Below are positions 41,379-53,900 of a stretch of 64,000 nucleotides of DNA, piece by piece. A model generated the notes under the pieces. It saw only the letters and a list, made by a program, of their open reading frames with translations, made no database searches and had not been told where the DNA came from. The translations under genes and the position numbers were made by a program. Source of the stretch: Amaranthus tricolor. Taxonomy: Eukaryota; Streptophyta; Magnoliopsida; Caryophyllales; Amaranthaceae. The stretch's first letter is position 1, and each line of letters begins with the position of its first letter. The DNA lies in assembly GCF_026212465.1 (NCBI RefSeq), contig NC_080049.1:2803960-2867959 (forward strand), read 5' to 3'.

Positions 41379-42174
41379 CTAGCTACTAACAATATTCAGT
41401 AGAGTTGCTCTAGTCTTAACCAGATTCCTAAACAAACATTCCAGAACTTGATCAATTTCTTGAATTTCCGACTCTAATTTAACCAACTGTGACATATCGA
41501 CAATTGATTTCTTTTTCTGGGAGATCATCAACTCTAGTATAGCATCAACTGCATCGAATTCACTTATTGATGCTGTTGTTTCCTTCTCAGCTCTTTGGCC
41601 GCGGACTAATTTTGAGAATGACCAGTTGCTTTTCTGTGTTCCGCCAATGTAAGACAACAATGAATTCAAGGTATCAGCTGTAATTGCTTGCACATCTTTC
41701 AACATGCCATTAATGGAATTTGCCTCGTTAGTTTTTTTCAGCTTGTTTCATTTCTTTCAAGCACTTCTTGATCATCTTCTTGACTGTTTTTCGGGTTTTC
41801 AAGTATTCGGTGACTTCATTTGTAATGTTAAGTTCACCACTGCACCTTCTCCTTAAGGCTGATTGTATGTCCTGGATCCGTTCCTTTGACTGTGCCAAGA
41901 CATCCCGTGATGTAGCACAAATGTCTAGAAGCCTTAGAGATCCATCCAATACCTTCTCAACCCAACTGTCATATAGCGTGTTCTGATTAACTGGTAGTTG
42001 AAGAAAGTCATCAACACACCTGTATATATCTTTAAGGCCTGTAAGTTTGTCGGTCAGTGATGAAGTGGAGGCGGTTTCAGATGACCTTAATCTGCACAAT
42101 TGCTGATCGAGTTCATCAACAATTGGGTGGGATTTTGAAGGAAAACTGTTTGATCGTGTGTGGTAAGATGCCAT
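41379..42174 (-). pseudogene. DUF241 gene, cluster copy 4, frameshifted
   Basis: The gene is 796 bases, one more than the 795 of its sisters. The minus-strand frame runs MASYHTRS...KEMKQAEKN and stops at about 41728. The rest (MLKDVQAITADTLNSLLSYIGG... to the end LLNIVSS) is open in another frame. The cause is an A-run of seven where the other copies have six (T7 at 41732-41738 on the + strand). Other features are intact, including the promoter TATA region, so the break is probably recent. A slippage polymorphism or sequencing error cannot be excluded. Confidence 0.85.
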
Positions 42175-44890
42175 TTTAAAGTTTTTCAAAAAGTTTTCTA
42201 AAGGCAAAGAATGATATATAAATATACAAGCTTTGGTTTGATGCCTTGTTCATCCTTTTCTGCCCCATTTATATATATGAAGTTAGGAAAGACAGAAGGA
42301 ATCTTTTGTAAGTGGGGAATAATATGATGTCAGTTTATTATATCAAGGTATATCTTGTGCTTGCTCAAAATTGTCTCTTCTTAACCAATTAACCAACTAA
42401 TACAATTATTTCATATATTAGTTTAATTTAAAAAAGGATACTTTCTGATGCTGTTTTTCTGTGTTTTGGAACTCCCAACTTAACAGCTAATGTGTATTCT
42501 ACATCCTCTTATCCCAATGAAAATGATCATGTGGTGAACTTAATTGTTTACTGTTATATTCTGTACCTAAGTATTGTATCATGATCCAAATAATGTGCTA
42601 CACACAAGTCGCATTGTCGAGTTCTTTTCTCTATGGAGGAGTACTTATACTTGGTACTTGGCAATTGAAGCACACGAGCGATGAGAGCTTTAGAAAATCG
42701 AGAATTTTTTTAAAAGGATAGTGCTTGACTGTAGCCAACAACGTAATGATCACGCATTCATGGACTTTATTTGAACGGGTTCAGACAGATTGATAAGTTC
42801 AAAATTTCAGCAAGAAATTCGAGCCTATTAGAACTCAGATGGGAAGATAGACTTGTCATTTGTGTATTTAGCTCGACGCATACTTGGTGCTTCATGTGTC
42901 ACCTGCTGACTGCTGTGTATTATGTGGGAAATGATTTGGATGTGGCTGGGACTTGTGTTGTTTCTTCACAAAATGGCAAGCCTAACATAACCCTGGGTTT
43001 TTTGCAGATCAAAGGGCCTGTTGAATTACAACCTCTAATAAGATTCCTAGCTTTTAACTGATTGCATGTGAGTTTGATTCTTCTACGACTTGGGACTTAT
43101 AAAGCGTGTTATGGTTGATCGTCAATTTGGTCAAAAAAATATGAGGAGTGATAACTAGACTGAATTCTATCGTTTGCGATTGTTTTGTTTTTCAATCTTC
43201 ATGTGTTGGTTCCCACAACAAAATCATCAAATTGGAACTTGGGAGAAAATACAAACAGATTTTTAGTGTTGTTCGTGCTCTTAGATTCCAAGCAAAATGT
43301 GTTTGACAACTGTTTATTTGATCAATTTAACACGTTCTTTTGAGCATATGATAAGTCCTCTGTCTTATGATTATATTCATACTTTGATATTGAGCACATA
43401 GTGAATAAGCAAAAGGAGACAAATTTGATAGTAGGAGTCGGAAGTGTTTGACGACAAACAGATGCTGCTCGTGCCCATGCAGCTGCTATTGTGTCATCTG
43501 TTATGGTTTTCTGTCTATATGTTACTGCTTCACCAATTCCTCTAAATCTGCTTCTATGTATTCTGCTAACTCCAAGCTGTTAACTACTCTGCTGCTACTA
43601 CTTCCCATACTAAGTGGTACTACTACTACTAACCCTATGATGGGTCGAGTTTGCAGGAACAATTTTCGTCAACAAAGTTGAAAGGTATTGTGCCGCATAC
43701 AGTAGTAACGACGAGTTTTCTCCAGCTTCAAATGCCTCGTACATTTCTCATCTACAGCTCATTTTGTTAGTTCTGAAAAAATTTGTGTGGAACTGGAAAA
43801 TTTTCTCGCGAAGAGTCTACGTCCTCGAATGACTGTTACAAATGAAGGATGGAGTAGTGCGAATGTGCAATGCAAAAAGAAAAGTAGAAGATTTTGCTCT
43901 TCCTTCCAAGTCTTTTTATATATGTAAGTAAAGAACACATAAGAAACCTTAAAATAAGTAACATAGTTGCATTTTTTTTTTATCAACCTTTGATGGGTTT
44001 TGTTTAATACTGTCTCTTCCTACAAAATGACCCTCAAATTATACAACAAAAAAATGTCAAATCTTGTTCCCTGCCTATTGATCAAGATCCTAAGTAAACG
44101 ATACACACGAGTGGAAATGGCAGTTTTCTAGTCCATCAAGCTGTATATATAAGCCTTCTACTTACATAACTTCAGACAGTTGTTAATAAATAACAAAAGA
44201 ATCCGATTTGAACTGAATATAAAACTGAATTCTCTCTTATACGTTCCAATGAACTAGGCAAGTGCCAGACTGTAGGAGACTTGAGAGGTTATTTTTAGCA
44301 GACAGTAGGAATATTTGGAGGGTGTAACAGATGTATCTTTCAGATTTTAGTGCAATACTTTAATGTAGCTCACACGGACGATCAGTTGTTTATATAACTA
44401 TTTTTTGCTGTATCTCTTAAATCATCTTAAGTATAATTTTCCAACGATGCACTCGAGTTGTAACAAACTTTCGAATATTTAACTGAGTAATTGCCTGCAT
44501 GATCCTACAATCTAGGAAAATGCTTGACTGTAGAAGACCATCTAATATCAACACGTTCATGCGCTTTGCTTCAACACGAATTTTTCAGAGTTCCTGCAGA
44601 CAAACAGAATCTTGACAGCCAACAATGCGTTATAGAGTCATTGTAAGTAATTCCATGTTTAACCCATTTTCTGTAACCTTTATTTTTCTTATTTTCTTTT
44701 ATATTTTCTAATATATTTTTTCTCGAGTATTTTAACTGCTGAGACATAATTATATGGCAAATATTTTTTACTGTATGAATTCATAGAAGAATAAACATGA
44801 AGGCAAATTATGGAAAAAATGTGTTTTCATTTGTGTATAACTAATATTGACATTTTCTATACATAAGTAAGCTTTATATACTGTTTTTTT
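42175..44890. other. Intergenic spacer between DUF241 copies 4 and 5
   Basis: It contains the upstream module (about 42445-42540). The segment 42560-44890 closely matches the next spacer (46065-48320), offset by about 3.4-3.5 kb, showing tandem duplication of gene plus spacer. Coding-like modules at 42770-43060 and 43440-43760 are broken. The 'gcttgactgta' module recurs at 42722, 44270 and 44520. Confidence 0.55.
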
Positions 44891-45685
44891 CTAATTACTA
44901 AAAACATTAAGAAGTGTTGCTCTGGTCTTAACCAGATTTCTAAACAAACATTGAAGAACTTCGTCGATTTCTTGAAGTTCCGACTCTAATTTAACTAATT
45001 TTGACCTATCAACAATTGATTTCTTTTTTTGGGAGATGACCATTTCTAGTGTAGCATCAACGGCATCAAATTCACTGATTGATGCTGCGGTTTCCTTCTC
45101 AACTCTTTGGCCGCGGACTAATTTTGAGAACGACCAGTTGCTTTTTTGTGATCCGCCAATGTAAGACAACAATGATTCAAAGGTCTCAACTGTAGTTTCT
45201 TGCACATCTTTCAGCATGCCATCAACGGGATTTTCCTCGTTAATTTTGTCAACTTGTTTCATTTCTTTTAAGCACTTCTTGATCATCTTCTTGACTGTTT
45301 TTCGGGTTTTCAAGTATTCGGTGACTTCATTTGTAATGTTAAGTTCACCACTGGACCTTCTCCTTAAGGCTGATTGTATGTCCTGGATCCGTTCCTTTGA
45401 CTGGGCCAAGACATCCCGAGATGTAGCACAAATATCTAGAAGCCTTAAAGATCCATCCAATACCTTCTCGACCCATCTGTCATATAGGGTGTTCTGATTA
45501 ATGGGCAGTTGAAGAAACTCATCAACACACATGTATAAATCTTTAAGGCCTCTAAGTTTATCGGTCAGTGATGAAGTGGAGGCGGTTTCAGATGACCTTA
45601 ATCTGCACAGTTGCTGATCGAGTTGATCAGCAATTGGGTGGGATTTTGAAGGAAAACTGTTTGATCGAATGTGGTAAGACGCCAT
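44891..45685 (-). CDS. DUF241 domain protein, cluster copy 5
   Basis: It has 264 residues, intronless and intact. It differs from the others at several places: HIRSNSFPS at the start, LQLPINQNTLYDRW, KQVDKINEENPVDG, VQETTVETFESLL and MVISQKKKSIVDRSKLVKLESELQEIDEVLQCL. The DUF241 signature regions are unchanged. The duplicated unit downstream leads into copy 6 with nearly the same spacer. Confidence 0.9.
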   Translation of the reverse strand: MASYHIRSNSFPSKSHPIADQLDQQLCRLRSSETASTSSLTDKLRGLKDLYMCVDEFLQLPINQNTLYDRWVEKVLDGSLRLLDICATSRDVLAQSKERIQDIQSALRRRSSGELNITNEVTEYLKTRKTVKKMIKKCLKEMKQVDKINEENPVDGMLKDVQETTVETFESLLSYIGGSQKSNWSFSKLVRGQRVEKETAASISEFDAVDATLEMVISQKKKSIVDRSKLVKLESELQEIDEVLQCLFRNLVKTRATLLNVFSN

Positions 45686-48319
45686 TTTAAATTTTTTCGA
45701 AGTTTGTTAAAGGCAAAGAATGATAAATATACAAGCTTTGGTTTGATGCCTTGTTCATCCTTCTCTGCCCCATTTATATATGAAATTAGGAAAGACAGAA
45801 GGAATCTTTTCTAAGTGGGATTATAACATGATTTTAGTTTATTATATGAAGGTATTTCTTGTGCTTGTTCAACATTGTCTCTTCTTAGCCAATTTACCAA
45901 CTAATACAATTATAATATATATTAGTTTATTTGAAATAGATTCTTTATGATGCTGTTTTTCTGTGTTTTTAAACTTCCAACTTAACAGCTAATGTGTTTT
46001 CTGCATCCCCGTATCCCAATGAAAATGATCATGTGGTGAGCTTAATTGTTTACTGTCATATTCTGCTCCTAAGTATTGTATCATGATCCAAATAATGCGC
46101 TATACACAAGTGGCATTGTCGAGTTCTTTTCTTTATGGAGGAGTACTTATACTTGGTACTTTGCAAATGAAGCACACAAGCGATGAAAGCTTTATGAAAT
46201 CAAGAATTTATTTAAAAGGATAGTGCTTGACTGTAGCCAACAATGTAATGATCGCGCATTCATGGACTTTATTTCAACGGGTTCAGACAGATTGATAAGT
46301 CCAAAATTTCAGCAAGACATTCGAGCCTATCAGAACTCAGATGGGAAGATAGACTTAGCATATGTGTATTTAGCTTGTCGCATACTTGGTGCTGCATGTG
46401 TCACCTGGTGACTGCTGTGTATTATGTGGGAAATCATTTGGATGTGGCTGGGACTTGTGTTGTTTCTTCGCAAAATGGGAAGCCTAACATAACCCTGGCT
46501 TAAGTGCAGATCAAAGGGCCTGTCGAATTACAACCTCTAATAAGATTCGTAGACTTCTAACTGATCGCCTGTGAGTTTGATTCTTCTTCAATTGGGAGCT
46601 ATAAAGCATGTTATGGTTGACCGTCAATTTGGTGAAAAGAATGTTAGGAGTGATAGCTAGACTGAATTCTATAGGACGCGATTTTTCTTTGGGCAATGCC
46701 ATTGTTTTTCAATCTTCATGTGGTTGTATCTCACAACAAAATGATCAAGTTGGGACTTTGGAGAAAACACACAGATTTTTAATGCTGTCCATGCTCTAAA
46801 ATTCCAAGCAAATTTGTGGGCTGTTCCTACATCCTTTTTATTTATGCTTTTATTGAGTCTGCTATTATGTTTGATGCTTCTATTGACTCTGATTCTTCTT
46901 TACACATGCCATACCGATAGCGCGTTCATGGGCTGTTCAGACAAAGTTTCTGGACCCCCTACAAACAAATAGAATCCCTGCAGGCAACAGTTTCAGCCTT
47001 CAGGGTCATTGTGAAAGCAAGCTTCTGAATATTTACATATTGTTCAGTCCAAACACTCCGGTATATATCACATTCTAGACCAAATTTAATCAGAAGGGAA
47101 GATATACTTGTGTATTTAGGTGGTCGGTTGAGCGCTATGGTTATTTGTCTAAATCAGAAAACGACATCATAACAGCAGCTGCTCGTGCCCATGTTGCTGA
47201 GGTTGTGTCATCTGCTATGGTTTCTGTCTATATATTACTGCTTCACCAATTCTTCTTAATCTGCTTCTATGTCTGCTAACTCCTAGCTGTTAACTCTACT
47301 TTTGCTGCCACTACTTCCCATACAAAGTGGTATCATGACGCATACAGTTGTAACGAAGAGTCCATCTCCTGCTCACTATGTTAGTTCTTGTGACAAACTT
47401 TCTCAAATTACAAAATGGCGCATTTTGTCTCTTCTTACAGAATGACCCTCAAATTAAATACTAATACAAAAAATGTCATATCTTGTTTCCTGCCTGATGA
47501 TCAAGATCCTAAGTAAACGATATACACGAGTGGAAATGGAAGTTTTCCAGTCCATCAAGCTGTATATATAAGCCTTCTACTTACATAACTTCAGACAGTT
47601 GTTAATAAAACAACAAAAGAATCCGATTTGAACTGACTATAAAACTGAATTCGCTCTTACCCGATCCAATGAATAAGGCAGTGCCAGACTGTAGGAGAAT
47701 TGGGAGGTTATTTCTACCAGACAGGAGGAATATTGGGAGGCTGTAACAGATATAATTTTTCAGATTTTAGTTCAATACTTTAATGTAGCTCACACGGACG
47801 ATCAGTTGTTTATATAACTATTGTTTGATGTATTTCTTTAATGATTTTATGTAAGCGTGCCCAATAATTTCCAATGAAATTTAGAATATTTAACTGAGAA
47901 TTTGCCTGTATGATCCTACAATGTAGGCATATGCTTGACTGTAGGAGACCATCTAATATCAACGCGTTCATGCACTTTGCCTCTACCAAAATATACGGAG
48001 TTCCTATAGACAAACGGAATCATGACAGCCAACAATGCGTTAGAGTCAATGTAAGTAATTCCATTCCATGTTTAACCCATTTTCTGTAACCTTTTATTTT
48101 TGTTTAGGAGAAATTTCTTATTATCTTTTATATTTTTCTGATATATTTTCTCTTTAGTATTTTTACTGCTGAGGCATAATTATATGGCATATATTTTCTA
48201 CTGTATGAATTCATAGAAGAATAAACAGGAATGCAAATTATAGAAAAATGTGTTTTCATTTGTGTATAACTAATATTCACATTTTCTATACATAAGTAAG
48301 CTTTATATACTGTTTTTTT
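45686..48319. other. Intergenic spacer between DUF241 copies 5 and 6
   Basis: A near copy of the preceding spacer. A 62-codon + frame at 46223-46411 (RAFMDFISTGSDRLISPKFQQDIRAYQNSDGK...) is the longest surviving piece of the decayed module; its counterpart at 42717-42905 has stops. I do not recognise it. Confidence 0.5.
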
Positions 48320-49114
48320 CTAATTACTAACAACATTCAGAAGTGTTGCTCTGGTCTTAACTAGATTCCTAAACAAACATTCAAGACCTTCGTCGATTTC
48401 TTGAATTTCTGACTCTAATTTAACCAACTGTGACATATCGACAATCGATTTCTTTTTTTGGGAGATCATCAACTCTAGTGTAGCATCAACTGCATCAAAT
48501 TCACTGCTAGATGCTGATGTTTCCTTCTCAACTCTTTGGCCGCGGACTAATTTTGAGAATGACCAGCTGCTTTTTTGTGATCCGCCAATGTAAGACAACA
48601 ATGAAATGAAGGTATCAGCTGTAATTGCTTGCACATCTTTCAACATCCCATCAATGGGATTTGCCTCATTAGTTTTTTCAAGTTGTTTCATTTCTTTCAA
48701 GCACTTCTTGATCATCTTCTTCACTGTTTTTCGGGTTTTCAAGAATTCAGCAACTTCATTTGTAATGTTAAGTTCACCACTGGATCTTCTCCTTAGGGCT
48801 GATTGTATGTCCTGGATCCGTTCCTTTGACTGAGCCAAGACATCCCGAGATGTAGTACAAATGTCTAGAAGCCTTAGAGATCCATCCAATACCTTCTCAA
48901 CCCAACTGTCATATAAAGTGTTCTGATTAACGGGCAGTTGAAGAAACTCATCAACACACATGTATAAATCTTTAAGGCCTGTAAGTTTATCGGTCAGGGA
49001 TGAAGTGGAGGCGGTTTCAAATGACCTTAGTCTGCACAATTGCTGATCGAGTTCATCAGCAATGGGGTGGGATTTTGAAGGAAAACTATTTGATCGAGTG
49101 TGGTAAGACGCCAT
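48320..49114 (-). CDS. DUF241 domain protein, cluster copy 6
   Basis: It has 264 residues, intronless and intact. It has the complete DUF241 layout with SKSHPIADELDQQLCRLRSFE (Phe for Ser near residue 33), VAEFLKTRKTVKKMIKKCLKEMKQ and an end LVKTRATLLNVVSN. Its coding 3' part is almost identical at base level to copy 1, 14 kb away, while its 3' flank matches copy 5. That mosaic points to gene conversion. The usual TATATATATGAAG lies about 90 bases upstream. Confidence 0.9.
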   Translation of the reverse strand: MASYHTRSNSFPSKSHPIADELDQQLCRLRSFETASTSSLTDKLTGLKDLYMCVDEFLQLPVNQNTLYDSWVEKVLDGSLRLLDICTTSRDVLAQSKERIQDIQSALRRRSSGELNITNEVAEFLKTRKTVKKMIKKCLKEMKQLEKTNEANPIDGMLKDVQAITADTFISLLSYIGGSQKSSWSFSKLVRGQRVEKETSASSSEFDAVDATLELMISQKKKSIVDMSQLVKLESEIQEIDEGLECLFRNLVKTRATLLNVVSN

Positions 49115-50799
49115 TTTGAAGTTTTTTGAAGTTTGTTTAAGGCAAAGAATGATAAATATAGAAGTTTTGGTTTGATGGCTTGTTCATCCTTCTCTGCCCC
49201 ATTTATATATATGAAGTTAGGAAAGACAGAAAGAATCTTTTTTAAGTGGGGAACAATATGATTTCATTTTTTTATATCTTGTACTTGTTGAAAATTGTCT
49301 CTACTTAGCCAACTTACCAACTAATACAATAATTATATTTTTGATATTAGTTTAATTATAAATAGATTCTTTCTGATGCTGTTTTTCTGTGTTTTGGAAC
49401 TCCCAACTTAACAGCTAATGTGCTTTCAGCATTCCCTTATCCCAATGAAAATGATCATGTGGTGAGCTTAATTGTTTACTGTCATACTCTGTACCTAAGT
49501 TCTGTATCAAGATCCAAATAATGCGCAATACACAAGTCGCATTGTCGAGTTCTGTTCTCCTGTTTTGCATATGGCAGGAGTACTAATACTCGGTACTTGG
49601 CAAATGATGCACACGAGCGATGAAAGCTATATGAAATTGAGATTTTATTTATTTTATCGCTGCATGACTGTAGGAAACAATGTAATGATCGTGCATTCAT
49701 GGACCTCACGTTAAAGTGTCCAGACGAATTCTCTGGAGCCCCTACAAACAATAGAATGCACACAGACTAAACGATTTCAGAGTAATTGTGAATGCATTCT
49801 TCAGAATTGTGTTTTTAGATCAGATCATGATGTCTCGATGTGGTTTTAGTTGTAAGGCTATCCTGAATGATGGGTGGATCTTCTCCTAAGTCAGCAGACA
49901 AGGATGCAGACCTGCTGTTTCTCGTGCCCATTGTATCACTGCTATCAATTATATGGTAAATATTTCAGGTGGGGCTGGGACTTCCCGTGTTTCTTCACCA
50001 AATGGCCTACCGAACAATCATGCTGCATTCCATGTCTTCTACTCTTCCTCATATAAAGCGTGTGATGTCTTTTACTATAAACTTTAAGTCTATTTCTGTT
50101 AATTTGACCACTAAATTTATTTATCTTGAGATATTTAATCAACACTTATATTTGCTATCTATTTTAACATTGACTAGTTACGTCTCTTCAAATATAACTT
50201 CAAAAAATCATACTTTCATTAATTCATTAAAGTTTACATTTGCATAACATTTTAATTTTCACAAATTCTTGTATGAGACGGTCTCCCCATGAGACATGCA
50301 TCATAGTTGGCTTAAATAACCTAATAATAAAAACTTTTAGCTTATGAAATTCTTGTTTTGATGTTGTCTCATAATTTGATATTAAATTCAACTATCATGA
50401 TACTTGTTAAGTTGTTATGAATTAAATAGAAATGTTCCTCATATGTAACAAAATTCACATGGTAATAATGATCGAAAATATACATAACGCAGAATCTATA
50501 AACAAAAACTAAAAATCGCATCCAACATGCTAAACTTTAATAGAAATAGTTTATTAAGTCGATCTTTTGACATGGCTGTATACATGGTTATTGCTCTGAT
50601 GTGTTGTACATTCGTATACATGTCGCCGTACACATATTTTTTGATTTTTTATATTTTATCCCATCTTTTTGATTTTTTTTTTATATTTTATCCTAATTAA
50701 ATTTTTAATTTTAGTTTTAATCAAATTCTCAACTTACAACTCAACTCGCAAGTAGGAAAATAGTTGAAGTTACCATTCTTGACTTTTGACAACTCTTTT
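49115..50799. other. Intergenic region between DUF241 copy 6 and CNX5
   Basis: The first kilobase continues the DUF241 modules (49370-49460, 49560-49760, 49880-50010). After about 50050 these cease. At 50268-50303 'ttcttgtatgagacggtctccccatgagac' matches a dispersed small inverted-repeat family. The rest is AT-rich. Confidence 0.45.
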
Positions 50800-50809
50800 C
50801 GTTTTGGTA

Positions 50810-50840
50810 GGTTAAACCCTAAATTCTAGGGTTATACAAT
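50810..50840 (+). promoter_or_regulatory. telo-box type element upstream of CNX5
   Basis: The sequence TTAAACCCTAAATTCTAGGG contains AAACCCTAA, the plant telo-box, and an inverted TAGGGTT right after it. It lies about 100 bases before the ATG and next to a CT-rich leader (50874-50890). Telo-boxes are common near transcription starts of highly expressed housekeeping genes. The role is inferred from motif and position. Confidence 0.4.
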
Positions 50841-50912
50841 TGGGGATTTTCGCTTGCATATACATCCCACAAATCTCTCTCTCTCTCTTCAAGAGCTTCA
50901 TTGCAGACAACG

Positions 50913-53900
50913 ATGGAGTCACAAGAATCAAAACCCAGTAAAATTCTTGACGAAATTGAATCACTAAAAGCTGAAAAGAAAGAAATCGAAGCTCGAATTT
51001 CATTTCTTGAATATCAACTTCGAGAATCTTCCATTGCTGATCAAACCCCTTGTAACGGCATTTGTCCTTCAATATCTACCGTTACTTCCAATCTCAGCAA
51101 ACATGGATTACCATCCGATGCTATTTACCGTTATAGTCGTCATCTTTTGCTCCCCTGTTTTGGTGTTCAAGGTTCCAATTTTATGTTTAATTAATAAGAT
51201 TAGTTTAGTTTCTTATTAGTTCATGATGTATTGATTAACGTGTTTGTTATCACTAACACGGGTAGTATTGTGTACAATCGAATCCATAACAACCCGCTTA
51301 GGTGGAAGCCATTTAATATCATTGGGTTAATGGAATGTGTGTAGATGAGTATTTTCAGATTAAATCTACATATGTTGTCTAAAAGAATAGAAGAATTATT
51401 GTTTTTGTTCTTGGAAATGGTGAAAATTGATTGCAATATGATGAGTCGAGTTTTTGGGACTGCAGAAATGGGGATTGAGTTTAGGTGAACATGATCTACT
51501 TGTTTGTTTCAAAGCTTATGATCAATAATGGCCTTTTGATTTGTCTAATTTTTATAGAATTGATTAGCTTTCGTATTACTACAATTTTAAGGTTGAAGAA
51601 AGCTGAATGATTCCTCTGTTTTTTGCTGTAAAACGTGGAATACGAAAATGAGGTCTATGAATTGAGTGGTGAAAAATTGCAAGTACTTTATACTGGTATT
51701 TTTTCTGTTGTATTAGCCAAATTATTTTGCTTATTGCATTTTATGGAACAAAATGAGGTTTAAGAATTGAGCTTTGGATAGTTTTGAAGTATAGAACATA
51801 AATGGGAAGCCGTGTGTATGCACTGGGAAGGAACCCACCATAGAGGTTGACACTTGAGTGTAACCAAACCTTACCCTGCATTACTATACGATGCTGCGTC
51901 CAATACTTGAACCCATGACCTTTTGGATAGAACATAGAAGTTCCTATTAAGTTTCTAGCAGCTAGATTTTTTGCCCATTATACCTCATATGTGTTTTGTT
52001 GATTATGGAACTTGTCTGTGTATGATTTAATGCTTGCCAATTAGTCAAGCCAGGTTCCCATGGAATTCAGTTAAGTAGAGCATATTAAGGGCTTTGAGAT
52101 AATAGATATCATCATCAATTGTTTAAACTTGACTTTTTAAACTATTTTCACACTCAAGCAGCTTGTTTAATGTTTAACCTGGGTGGTTGTAGGGCAGTCA
52201 AATTTGTTAAAATCATCAATGCTGGTTGTGGGAGCTGGAGGTTTGGGATCTCCGGCTCTTTTGTATCTTGCAGCATGTGGAGTTGGTAAGAACTTATTTT
52301 GATTAGAAACTTGCAAAAGAGCTTTTTTTGGCACTTCCAATTGATTGAACTTCTTGTGAAGATTTAAACTTCGAAGGAACCAACTGTGTTTTTGTATCAT
52401 CCATCTTTCAGGTCGAATAGGTATAATTGATCACGATGTAGTTGAGCTTAACAATATGCATAGGCAGGTTTGTTCCTTTCGAATATTTCTTTTGTAGATT
52501 TTTGTAATTGCTTTTTACAAGTATATGCATTCCATTCTTTTGATCTGGTTTGATAAACAGGTAATACACACGGAAGCCTACATTGGAAAGTCCAAAGTAG
52601 AATCTGCTGCTGCTGCCTGTCACTCGTGCGTAATTCTCGAATTCCTTCCTTATCTTGATTAATAATGATTTCCTGTGTATTGTACTAATCATTGTCTTAC
52701 ATAATTTCCTGTCAATAGATCTGGCTTCTTTCCGATTTTTTTTTGTTTCTCTGACATGTTTTTTTATTTCAGAATCAATTCAACAATTGAGATAGTTGAA
52801 TATAGGGAAGCATTACGAACGTCTAATGCTTTGGAGATCTTTAGCAAGTATCTTTCCCCTATAAATTTACCTGCTTTTGCTTTTCTTCTGAATGTCAGTT
52901 TGATCTAGACATGAATATTTCCTTGACTGGTGGCTTTTTCCAGATATGATATAATAATTGATGCAACAGACAACGTCCCAAGTCGGTACATGATCAATGA
53001 TTGTTGTGCTGTATTGAAAAAGGTAATGAAGGGTTTGAATATATTGGAGTTTTTACAATGGCTTAAGATGCAACCAATCTTAGGTACATATGTCGCACTT
53101 GGGTATGCATCCAAGTCTCTGACTCCACTGTTTTATGTAAAATATTGATGATTTTCACCAACAATGGAGTGTCAAAGCCACACCCGATAGTCTAAGATAC
53201 AACACGGGTACTTGAGCTTAAATGAACCGTGCAATTAATATAGGGTCCCATAATTGAAGAGATCATTTTTTCTGTACGACTTCTGTGATCTCTCCCATTA
53301 CAGTGATCACATTTCTATGTGGTTATTGTAATATTTTTCCGTTATTATTGATTTTAATAAAAAGAAATTTAATTTCTCATATTTATAATTTGCTAAAAGC
53401 CTAAAACCATTTATCTTATAGAAATATAATGAAATTGTTTCTCTTAGGAGGGAATAAAACCAGTTCATTACTTACTTCCTTCCCTTGAACTTACAATCTA
53501 AATTCCTTTTCGTTTTCCTTTTCTTGTGCAGCCACTTGTATCAGGTGCTGCTCTAGGACTGGAAGGACAGGTATGTGATGTGTGAATTTTTTTTATTTTT
53601 TTTGTATTCCTCTCATTTATCTAGCTCAAACTATCTTAAGAATATAAGATATGTTCGTATAAGGATTCAGCCAGCTTTGCCTTGTGAACTGACCATAATT
53701 CTCCATAATATATCAACAGCTAACCGTATACAACTACAAAGGTGGCCCATGCTATCGATGCCTATTTCCAGCTCCCCCACCAATGACAGCATGTCAAAGA
53801 TGTTCAGACAGTGGTGTTCTTGGAGTAGGTTAGTTGCTTAATAGTCCATCATATATTTTGTTAATCATGCTTATTTCAACTATCTATGTTACGTTGTGTG

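Noticed and set aside
34174..48833. 75-codon plus-strand frames opposite each DUF241 gene (MKVSDVIACTS...)
   Set aside because: They are mirror readings of the conserved DUF241 coding sequence and follow its conservation.
50901..50912. Earlier start of the CNX5 frame
   Set aside because: The upstream codons begin with TTG, not ATG; ATG at 50913 gives the expected 464 residues.
53161..53250. Short stretch with 'cacacccg' and 'acacgggt' in CNX5 intron 6
   Set aside because: It looks slightly SINE-like, but no promoter boxes or ends could be defined.
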